Positions 54,361-64,000 of a stretch of DNA of 64,000 nt are shown here, in pieces (within the stretch, counting starts at the first letter, position 1; each line of letters begins with the position of its first letter). The DNA is from Bromus sterilis. Its lineage: Eukaryota; Streptophyta; Magnoliopsida; Poales; Poaceae. The notes beneath the pieces are model-generated. The model did not search any database and was not told the DNA's origin. It worked only from the letters and a program-made list of their open reading frames with translations. A program made the translations under genes and the position numbers. The stretch is taken from positions 302,880,031 to 302,944,030 of the forward strand of contig OX465600.1 of assembly GCA_950022295.1 (NCBI GenBank), written 5' to 3'.

Positions 54361-57300
54361 CATTTCACCACATTATTCACACCGGTAGACCCGTACCGAG
54401 AGTTTCCACATACGGATCGACGATTTTACTAAGTGTTAGCCCATGTCCGTGAACAACGTCAGACACATGACCTACATATGCCATCTACAAACATTAAATC
54501 ACACTTATAAACATAACCTAGCTCCACATGCAGGTTTTCCAATGATTCCGGCCCTCCGACGGTCATTCACCTCCGGAACCCTAGATCGGGGGGGCCCGCA
54601 GATCTACCCTTATAGCTTTCTTCGTACGAGGATGGACCAATGGACTTTTTTATCTATCTATGTTTGCTTAGCACATATGTACATGGAAAACCAAGTTTGA
54701 ACACATTTCACCACATTATTCACACCGGTAGACCCGTACCGAGAGTTTCCACATACGGATCGACGATTTTACTAAGTGTTAGCCCATGTCCGTGAACAAC
54801 GTCAGACACATGACCTACATATGCCATCTACAAACATTAAATCACACTTATAAACATAACCTAGCTCCACATGCAGGTTTTCCAATGATTCCGGCCCTCC
54901 GACGGTCATTCAACTCCGAAACCCTAGATCGGGGGGGCCCGCAGATCTACCCTTATAGCTTTCTCCGTACGAGGATGGACCAATGGACTTTTTTATCTAT
55001 CTATGTTTGGTTAGCACATATGTACATGGAAAACCAAGTTTGAACACATTTCACCACATTATTCACACCGGTAGACCCGTACCGAGAGTTTCCACATACG
55101 GATCGACGATTTTACTAAGTGTTAGCCCATGTCCGTGAACAACGTCAGACACATGACCTACATATGCCATCTACAAACATTAAATCACACTTATAAACAT
55201 AACCTAGCTCCACATGCAGGTTTTCCAATGATTCCGGCCCTCCGACGGTCATTCACCTCCGGAACCCTAGATCGGGGGGGCCCGCAGATCTACCCTTATA
55301 GCTTTATCCGTACGAGAATGGACCAATGGACTTTTTTATCTATCTATGTTTGCTTAGCACATATGTACAGGGAAAACCAAGTTTGAACACATTTCACCAC
55401 ATTATTCACACCGGTAGACCCGTACCGATAGTTTCCACATACGGATCGACGATTTTACTAAGTGTTAGCCCATGTCCGTGAACAACGTCAGACACATGAT
55501 CTACATATGCCATCTACAAACATTAAATCACACTTATAAACATAACCTAGCTCCACATGCAGGTTTTCCAATGATTCCGGCCCTCCGACGGTCATTCACC
55601 TCCGAAACCCTAGATCGGGGGGGCCCGCAGATCTACCCTTATAGATTTCTCCGTACGAGGATGGACCAATGGACTTTTTTATCTATCTATTTTTGGTTAG
55701 CACATATGTACATGGAAAACCAAGTTTGAACACATTTCACCACATTATTCACACCGGTAGACACGTACCGGGAGTTTCCACATACGGATCGACGATTTTA
55801 CTAAGTGTTAGCCCATGTCCGTGAACAACGTGAGACACATGTCCTACATATGCCATCTACAAACATTAAATCACACTTATAAACATAACCTAGATCCACA
55901 TGCAGGTTTTCCAATGATTCCGGCCCTCCGACGGTCGTTCACCTCCGAAACCCTAGATCGGGGGGGCCCGCAGATCTACCCTTATAGCATTCTCCGTACG
56001 AGGATGGACCAATGGACTTTTTTATCTATCTATGTTTGGTTAGCACATATGTACATGGAAAACCAAGTTTGAACACATTTCACCACATTATTCACACCGG
56101 TAGACACGTACCGGGAGTTTCCACATACGGATCGACGATTTTACTAAGTGTTAGCCCATGTCCGTGAACAACGTCAGACACATGACCTACATATGCCATC
56201 TACAAACATTAAATCACACTTATAAACATAACCTAGCTCCACATGCAGGTTTTGCAATGATTCCGGCCCTCCGACGGTCATTCACCTCCGAAACCCTAGA
56301 TCGGGGGGGCCCGCAGATCTACCCTTATAGCTTTATCCGTACGAGAATGGACCAATGGACTTTTTTATCTATCTATGTTTGCTTAGCACATATGTACAGG
56401 GAAAACCAAGTTTGAACACATTTCACCACATTATTCACACCGGTAGACCCGTACCGATAGTTTCCACATACGGATCGACGATTTTACTAAGTGTTAGCCC
56501 ATGTCCGTGAACAACGTCAGACACATGACCTACATATGCCATCTACAAACATTAAATCACACTTATAAACATAACCTAGCTCCACATGCAGGTTTTCCAA
56601 TGATTCCGGCCCTCCGACGGTCATTCACCTCCGAAACCCTAGATCGGGGGGGCCCGCAGATCTACCCTTATAGCTTTCTCCGTACGAGGATGGACCAATG
56701 GACTTTTTTATCTATCTATGTTTGCTTAGCACATATGTACATGGAAAACCAAGTTTGAACACATTTCACCACATGATTCACACCGGTAGACACGTACCGG
56801 GAGTTTCCACATACGGATCGACGATTTTACTAAGTGTTAGCCCATGTCCGTGAACAACGTCAGACACATGTCCTACATATGCCATCTACAAACATTAAAT
56901 CACACTTATAAACATAACCTAGATCCACATGCAGGTTTTCCAATGATTCCGGCCCTCCGACGGTCGTTCACCTCCGAAACCCTAGATCGGGGGGGCCCGC
57001 AGATCTACCCTTATAGCTTTCTCCGTACGAGGATGGACCAATGGACTTTTTTATCTATCTATGTTTGGTTAGCACATATGTACATGGAAAACCAAGTTTG
57101 AACACATTTCACCACATTATTCACACCGGTAGACACGTACCGGGAGTTTCCACATACGGATCGACGATTTTACTAAGTGTTAGCCCATGTCCGTGAACAA
57201 CGTCAGACACATGACCTACATATGCCATCTACAAACATTAAATCACACTTATAAACATAACCTAGCTCCACATGCAGGTTTTCCAATGATTCCGGCCCTC

Positions 57301-57789
57301 CGACGGTCATTCAACTCCGAAACCCTAGATCGGGGGGGCCCGCAGATCTACCCTTATAGCTTTCTTCGTACGAGGATGGACCAATGGACTTTTTTATCTA
57401 TCTATGTTTGCTTAGCACATATGTACATGGAAAACCAAGTTTGAACACATTTCACCACATTATTCACACCGGTAGACCCGTACCGAGAGTTTCCACATAC
57501 GGATCGACGATTTTACTAATGTTAGCCCATGTCCGTGAACAACGTCAGACACATGACCTACATATGCCATCTACAAACATTAAATCACACTTATAAACAT
57601 AACCTAGCTCCACATGCAGGTTTTCCAATGATTCCGGCCCTCCGACGGTCATTCACCTCCGAAACCCTAGATCGGGGGGGCCCGCAGATCTACCCTTATA
57701 GCTTTCTCCGTACGAGGATGGACCAATGGACTTTTTTATCTATCTATGTTTGCTTAGCACATATGTACATGGAAAACCAAGTTTGAACA
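54361..57789 (+). repeat. Cassette F copy 4 with downstream flank (10 monomers)
   Basis: Class order is G-N-P-R-I-F/P-E-M-N-E, matching 23738..27166 at a constant 30,623 bp apart from the sixth and tenth units. Private changes include ccgatagttt near 55429, catgatctac near 55500 and cgtgagacac near 55831. The sixth unit is half F and half P (see the separate entry). The tenth unit is plain E where the earlier copy has W. Confidence 0.9.
56254..56529 (+). other. Gene-conversion tract within an F-class monomer
   Basis: The unit with ATG at 56158 has the F-class ttttgcaatg (G at 56254) but, from at least 56335 to 56458, the P-class sequence ctttatccgt, gagaatgg, gtttgctt, cagggaaa and a cccgtaccgatag linker. 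The ccgatag change is otherwise seen only at 55429 in the linker of the P unit exactly 1,029 bp (three monomers) upstream. The private catgatctac at 55500 was not copied (56529 is the common base). The donor is therefore almost certainly that upstream P unit, and the tract is between about 124 and 275 bp long. Confidence 0.85.
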
Positions 57790-58818
57790 CATTTCACCAC
57801 ATTATTCACACCGGTAGACCCGTACCGAGAGTTTCCACATACGGATCGACGATTTTACTAAGTGTTAGCCCATGTCCTTGAACAACGTCAGACACATGAC
57901 CTACGTTTGCCATCTACAAACATTAAATCACACTTATAAACATAACCTAGCTCCACATGCAGGTTTTCCAATGATTCCGGCCCTCCGACGGTCATTCACC
58001 TCCGAAACCCTAGATCGGGGGGGCCCGCAGATCTACCCTTATAGCTTTCTCCGTACGAGGATGGACCAATGGAATTTTTTATCTATCTATGTTTGCTTAG
58101 CACATATGTACAGGGAAAACCAAGTTTGAACACATTTCACCACATTATTCACACCGGTAGACCCGTACCGAGAGTTTCCACATACGGATCGACGATTTTA
58201 CTAAGTGTTAGCCCATGTCCGTGAACAACGTCAGACACATGACCTACATATGCCATCTACAAAAATTAAATCACACTTATAAACATAACCTAGCTCCACA
58301 TGCAGGTTTTCCAATGATTCCGGCCCTCCGACGGTCATTCACCTCCGAAACCCTAGATCGGGGGGGCCCGCAGATCTACCCTTATAGATTTCTCCGTACG
58401 AGGATGGACCAATGGACTTTTTTATCTATCTATTTTTGGTTAGCACATATGTACATGGAAAACCAAGTTTGAACACATTTCACCACATGATTCACACCGG
58501 TAGACACGTACCGGGAGTTTCCACATACGGATCGACGATTTTACTAAGTGTTAGCCCATGTCCGTGAACAACGTCAGACACATGTCCTACATATGCCATC
58601 TACAAACATTAAATCACACTTATAAACATAACCTAGATCCACATGCAGGTTTTCCAATGATTCCGGCCCACCGACGGTCGTTCACCTCCGAAACCCTAGA
58701 TCGGGGGGGCCCGCAGATCTACCCTTATAGCTTTCTCCGTACGAGGATGGACCAATGGACTTTTTTATCTATCTATGTTTTCTTAGCACATATGTACATG
58801 GAAAACCAAGTTTGAACA
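57790..58818 (+). repeat. W-R-M triplet leading into cassette A copy 3
   Basis: Three units resembling the W-R-M part of cassette A. The M unit has cggcccaccg near 58668, a change shared only with the M unit of cassette A copy 1 (near 2936). It also has the private gtttcttagc near 58789. The linker after it has ggtggacccg near 58844. The W unit has a private tacgtttgcc near 57903. Confidence 0.82.
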
Positions 58819-61800
58819 CATTTCACCACATTATTCACACCGGTGGACCCGTACCGAGAGTTTCCACATACGGATCGACGATTTTACTAAGTGTTAGCCC
58901 ATGTCCGTGAACAACGTCAGACACATGACCTACATATGCCATCTACAAACATTAAATCACACTTATAAACATAACCTAGCTCCACATGCAGGTTTTCCAA
59001 TGATTCCGGCCCTCCGACGGTCATTCACCTCCGAAACCCTAGATCGGGGGCCCCCGCAGATCTACCCTTATAGCTTTCTCCGTACGAGGATGGACCAATG
59101 GACTTTTTTATCTATCTATGTTTGCTTAGCACATATGTACATGGAAAACCAAGTTTGAACACATTTCACCACATTATTCACACCGGTAGACCCGTACCGA
59201 GAGTTTCCACATACGGATCGACGATTTTACTAAGTGTTAGCCCATGTCCGTGAACAACGTCAGACACATGACCTACATATGCCATCTACAAACATTAAAT
59301 CACACTTATAAACATAACCTAGCTCCACATGCAGGTTTTCCAATGATTCCGGCCCTCCGACGGTCATTCACCTCCGGAACCCTAGATCGGGGGGGCCCGC
59401 AGATCTACCCTTATAGCTTTCTCCGTACGAGGATGGACCAATGGACTTTTTTATCTATCTATGTTTGCTTAGCATATATGTACATGGAAAACCAAGTTTG
59501 AACACATTTCACCACATTATTCACACCGGTAGACCCGTACTGAGAGTTTCCACATACGGATCGACGATTTTACTAAGTGTTAGCCCATGTCCGTGAACAA
59601 CGTCAGACACATGACCTACATATGCCATCTACAAACATTAAATCACACTTATAAACATAACCTAGCTCCACATGCAGGTTTTCCAATGATTCCGGCCCTC
59701 CGACGGTCATTCAACTCCGAAACCCTAGATCGGGGGGGCCCGCAGATCTACCCTTATAGCTTTCTTCGTACGAGGATGGACCAATGGACTTTTTTATCTA
59801 TATATGTTTGCTTAGCACATATGTACATGGAAAACCAAGTTTGAACACATTTCACCACATTATTCACACCGGTAGACCCGTACCGAGAGTTTCCACATAC
59901 GGATCGACGATTTTACTAATGTTAGCCCATGTCCGTGAACAACGTCAGACACATGACCTACATATGCCATCTACAAACATTAAATCACACTTATAAACAT
60001 AACCTAGCTCCACATGCAGGTTTTCCAATGATTCCGGCCCTCCGACGGTCATTCACCTCCGAAACCCTAGATCGGGGGGGGCCCGCAGATCTACCCTTAT
60101 AGCTTTCTCCGTAGGAGGATGGACCAATGGACGTTTTTATCTATCTATGTTTGCTTAGCACATATGTACATGGAAAACCAAGTTTGAACACATTTCACCA
60201 CATTATTCACACCGGTAGACCCGTACCGAGAGTTTCCACATACGGATCGACGATTTTACTAAGTGTTAGCCCATGTCCGTGAACAACGTCAGACACATGA
60301 CCTACATATGCCATCTACAAACATTAAATCACACTTATAAACATAACCTAGCTCCACATGCAGGTTTTCCAATGATTCCGGCCCTCCGACGGTCATTCAC
60401 CTCCGAAACCCTAGATCGGGGGGGCCCGCAGATCTACCCTTATAGCTTTCTCCGTACGAGGATGGACCAATGGACTTTTTTATCTATCTATGTTTGCTTA
60501 GCACATATGTACATGGAAAACCAAGTTTGAACACATTTCACCACATTATTCACACCGGTAGACCCGTACTGAGAGTTTCCACATACGGATCGACGATTTT
60601 ACTAAGTGTTAGCCCATGTCCGTGAACAACGTCAGACACATGACCTACATATGCCATCTACAAACATTAAATCACACTTATAAACATAACCTAGCTCCAC
60701 ATGCAGGTTTTCCAATGATTCCGGCCCTCCGACGGTCATTCAACTCCGAAACCCTAGATCGGGGGGGCCCGCAGATCTACCCTTATAGCTTTCTTCGTAC
60801 GAGGATGGACCAATGGACTTTTTTATCTATCTATGTTTGCTTAGCACATATGTACATGGAAAACCAAGTTTGAACACATTTCACCACATTATTCACACCG
60901 GTAGACCCGTACCGAGAGTTTCCACATACGGATCGACGATTTTACTAATGTTAGCCCATGTCCGTGAACAACGTCAGACACATGACCTACATATGCCATC
61001 TACAAACATTAAATCACACTTATAAACATAACCTAGCTCCACATGCAGGTTTTCCAATGATTTCGGCCCTCCGACGGTCATTCACCTCCGAAACCCTAGA
61101 TCGGGGGGGCCCGCAGATCTACCCTTATAGCTTTCTCCGTACGAGGATGGACCAATGGACTTTTTTATCTATCTATGTTTGCTTAGCACATATGTACATG
61201 GAAAACCAAGTTTGAACACATTTCACCACATTATTCACACCGGTAGACCCGTACCGAGAGTTTCCACATACGGATCGACGATTTTACTAAGTGTTAGCCC
61301 ATGTCCTTGAACAACGTTAGACACATGACCTACATTTGCCATCTACAAACATTAAATCACACTTATAAACATAACCTAGCTCCACATGCAGGTTTTCCAA
61401 TGATTCCGGCCCTCCGACGGTCATTCACCTCCGAAACCCTAGATCGGGGGGGCCCGCAGATCTACCCTTATAGCTTTCTCCGTACGAGGATGGACCAATG
61501 GAATTTTTTATCTATCTATGTTTGCTTAGCACATATGTACAGGGAAAACCAAGTTTGAACACATTTCACCACATTATTCACACCGGTAGACCCGTACCGA
61601 GAGTTTCCACATACGGATCGACGATTTTACTAAGTGTTAGCCCATGTCCGTGAACAACGTCAGACACATGACCTACATATGCCATCTACAAACATTAAAT
61701 CACACTTATAAACATAACCTAGCTCCACATGCAGGTTTTCCAATGATTCCGGCCCTCCGACGGTCATTCACCTCCGAAACCCTAGATCGGGGGGGCCCGC

Positions 61801-62940
61801 AGATCTACCCTTATAGATTTCTCCGTACGAGGATGGACCAATGGACTTTTTTATCTATCTATTTTTGGTTAGCACATATGTACATGGAAAACCAAGTTTG
61901 AACACATTTCACCACATGATTCACACCGGTAGACACGTACCGGGAGTTTCCACATACGGATCGACGATTTTACTAAGTGTTAGCCCATGTCCGTGAACAA
62001 CGTCAGACACATGTCCTACATATGCCATCTACAAACATTAAATCACACTTATAAACATAACCTAGATCCACATGCAGGTTTTCCAATGATTCCGGCCCTC
62101 CGACGGTCGTTCACCTCCGAAACCCTAGATCGGGGGGGCCCGCAGATCTACCCTTATAGCTTTCTCCGTACGAGGATGGACCAATGGACTTTTTTATCTA
62201 TCTATGTTTGGTTAGCACATATGTACATGGAAAACCAAGTTTGAACACATTTCACCACATTATTCACACCGGTAGACACGTACCGGGAGTTTCCACATAC
62301 GGATCGACGATTTTACTAAGTGTTAGCCCATGTCCGTGAACAACGTCAGACACATGACCTACATATGCCATCTACAAACATTAAATCACACTTATAAACA
62401 TAACCTAGCTCCACATGCAGGTTTTGCAATGATTCCGGCCCTCCGACGGTCATTCACCTCCGAAACCCTAGATCGGGGGGGCCCGCAGATCTACCCTTAT
62501 AGCTTTCTCCGTACGAGGATGGACCAATGGACTTTTTTATCTATCTATTTTTGGTTAGCACATATGCACATGGAAAACCAAGTTTGAACACATTTCACCA
62601 CATTATTCACACCGGTAGACACGTACCGGGAGTTTCCACATACGGATCGACGATTTTACTAAGTGTTAGCCCATGTCCGTGAAATACGTCAGACACATGA
62701 CCTACATATGCCATCTACAAACATTAAATCACACTTATAAACATAACCTAGCTCCACATGCAGGTTTTCCAATGATTCCGGCCCTCCGACGGTCATTCAC
62801 CTCCGAAACCCTAGATCGGGGGGGGGGGGGGCCCGCAGATCTACCCTTATAGCTTTCTCCGTACGAGGATGGACCAATGGACTTTTTTATCTATCTATGT
62901 TTGCTTAGCACATATGTACAGGGAAAACCAAGTTTGAACA
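58819..62940 (+). repeat. Cassette A copy 3 (12 monomers)
   Basis: Class order is E-G-N-E-E-N-E-W-R-M-F-K, the same as 12042..16160 and, from the second unit, 1..3779. The first unit has G5C5. The fourth unit (ATG at 59929) has private gtaggagg near 60115 and gacgttttt near 60132. The terminal K unit has fourteen Gs and cagggaaa and is followed by acacgtttcacc near 62940, shared only with copy 1. Copy 3 is thus closer to copy 1 at its right end and to copy 2 at its left end. Confidence 0.92.
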
Positions 62941-64000
62941 CGTTTCACCACATTATTCACACCGGTAGACACGTACCGGGAGTTTCCACATACGGATCGA
63001 CGATTTTACTAAGTGTTAGCCCATGTCCGTGAACAACGTCAGACACATGTCCTACATATGCCATCTACAAACATTAAATCACACTTATAAACATAACCTA
63101 GATCCACATGCAGGTTTTCCAATGATTCCGGCCCTCCGACGGTCGTTCACCTCCGAAACCCTAGATCGGGGGGGCCCGCAGATCTACCCTTATAGCTTTC
63201 TCCGTACGAGGATGGACCAATGGACTTTTTTATCTATCTATGTTTGGTTAGCACATATGTACATGGAAAACCAAGTTTGAACACATTTCACCACATTATT
63301 CACACCGGTAGACACGTACCGGGAGTTTCCACATACGGATCGACGATTTTACTAAGTGTTAGCCCATGTCCGTGAACAACGTCAGACACATGACCTACAT
63401 ATGCCATCTACAAACATTAAATCACACTTATAAACATAACCTAGCTCCACATGCAGGTTTTGCAATGATTCCGGCCCTCCGACGGTCATTCACCTCCGAA
63501 ACCCTAGATCGGGGGGGCCCGCAGATCTACCCTTATAGCTTTCTCCGTACGAGGATGGACCAATGGACTTTTTTATCTATCTATTTTTGGTTAGCACATC
63601 TGCACATGGAAAACCAAGTTTGAACACATTTCACCACATTATTCACACCGGTAGACACGTACCGGGAGTTTCCACATACGGATCGACGATTTTACTAAGT
63701 GTTAGCCCATGTCCGTGAAATACGTCAGACACATGACCTACATATGCCATCTACAAACATTAAATCACACTTATAAACATAACCTAGCTCCACATGCAGG
63801 TTTTCCAATGATTCCGGCCCTCCGACGGTCATTCACCTCCGAAACCCTAGATCAGGGGGGGGGCCCGCAGATCTACCCTTATAGCTTTCTCCGTACGAGG
63901 ATGGACCAATGGACTTTTTTATCTATCTATGTTTGCTTAGCACATATGTACATGGAAAACCAAGTTTGAACACATTTCACCACATTATTCACACCGGTAG
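62941..64000 (+). repeat. M-F-K trimer and truncated unit at window end
   Basis: One M-F-K trimer fills 62941..63972. The F unit has a private gcacatctgc near 63596. The K unit has an A interrupting its G run near 63854, like the K unit of cassette A copy 2. The last 28 bases (63973..64000) are the start of another unit, so the array continues. Confidence 0.93.

Larger units (their letters stand above)
1..64000 (+). repeat. Satellite DNA array, ~343-bp monomer, 186 complete copies
   Basis: The phrase catttcaccacat recurs every 342 to 351 bases from base 1 to base 63973, always on the same strand, and the bases between are nearly identical from copy to copy. There are 186 complete units and a 28-base partial unit at the end. 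Most units are exactly 343 bp; longer ones carry a longer G run, and 342-bp ones lack a single base. No insertion, inversion or unrelated sequence breaks the array. A unit of about 343 bp is close to two nucleosome repeats, a common satellite size in plants and some animals (known generality). I do not recognise the family by name. The strand given is simply the one shown, because satellites have no intrinsic sense strand. Confidence 0.98.

Noticed and set aside
83..63969. About 180 small open frames of 70 to 117 codons, as possible repeated genes or a peptide family
   Set aside because: They are the same satellite segment read repeatedly. Changes are mostly amino-acid altering, G-run shifts and stops break many, there is no ribosome-binding or convincing promoter context, and no domain, signal peptide or membrane segment is recognisable.
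1..64000. CRISPR array or phage/bacterial tandem repeat system
   Set aside because: There are no short direct repeats separated by unique spacers. The whole 343-bp unit repeats with no variable spacer, and there are no cas-like genes.
1..64000. rDNA intergenic spacer subrepeats
   Set aside because: No rRNA sequence appears anywhere in 64 kb, whereas a spacer would return to rRNA genes within several kilobases in most eukaryotes.
1..64000. Transposon-derived array (LTR or MITE origin)
   Set aside because: I find no terminal inverted repeats, target-site duplications, tRNA primer site or polymerase-related reading frame in the unit.

Overview
The whole window is one uninterrupted satellite DNA array. 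Counting from base 1 there are 186 complete, head-to-tail, same-orientation copies of a ~343-bp monomer (1..63972), plus the first 28 bases of the next copy. Mean unit length is 343.9 bp and the first unit is about 45% GC. I see no unique sequence, transposon, rRNA, tRNA, CRISPR array or believable protein gene. The array runs off both ends. This is eukaryotic nuclear heterochromatin. The near dinucleosome-length unit and an AAACCCTA motif (8 of 9 bases of the plant telo-box) in most copies make a plant the best guess, but neither point is decisive. I cannot place it in a named satellite family or say whether it is centromeric, subtelomeric or a knob.

Monomers fall into a few classes defined by linked nucleotide variants. 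I label them by letter, and the letters are not residues. E = consensus. G = ctccggaacc. N = tcaactccg. W = tggaattttt with cagggaaa and usually catttgcc. R = tatagatttc with tatttttgg. M = catgtcctac, ctagatcc, gtcgttcac and gtttggtt. I = M with tatagcattc. F = ttttgcaatg, tatttttgg and atgcacatgg. K = gtgaaatacgtc, usually with a lengthened G run. P = tttatccgtacgagaatgg with cagggaaa. T = actttttatatc. The linker at the unit end has two main forms, gacccgtaccgagag and gacacgtaccgggag.

Class order is not a single regular higher-order repeat but a mosaic of re-used cassettes. 1..3779: cassette A copy 1 (G-N-E-E-N-E-W-R-M-F-K). 3780..5159: an F-K dimer twice. 4470..12041: block B copy 1 (22 monomers). 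12042..16160: cassette A copy 2. 16161..17886: mosaic. 17887..25452: block B copy 2. 25453..27852: mixed classes. 27853..32652: a 2,400-bp 7-mer in two tandem copies. 32653..36435: mixed, then M-F-K trimers. 36436..40227: block D copy 1. 40917..42974: cassette F copy 3. 43325..47113: block D copy 2. 47461..53322: a 9-mer/8-mer pair. 52976..54360: G-T dimer twice. 54361..57789: cassette F copy 4 with flank. 58819..62940: cassette A copy 3. 62941..64000: an M-F-K trimer and the cut end.

No genes act together here. The content is a record of recent array evolution: segmental duplication at scales from 0.7 to 7.6 kb, one well-supported gene-conversion tract (~56254..56529), chimeric monomers, and a class-restricted, length-variable G run (G7 to G15) inside a small inverted repeat. 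An 85-codon open frame recurs in most monomers, but the variant pattern argues that it is not a gene.
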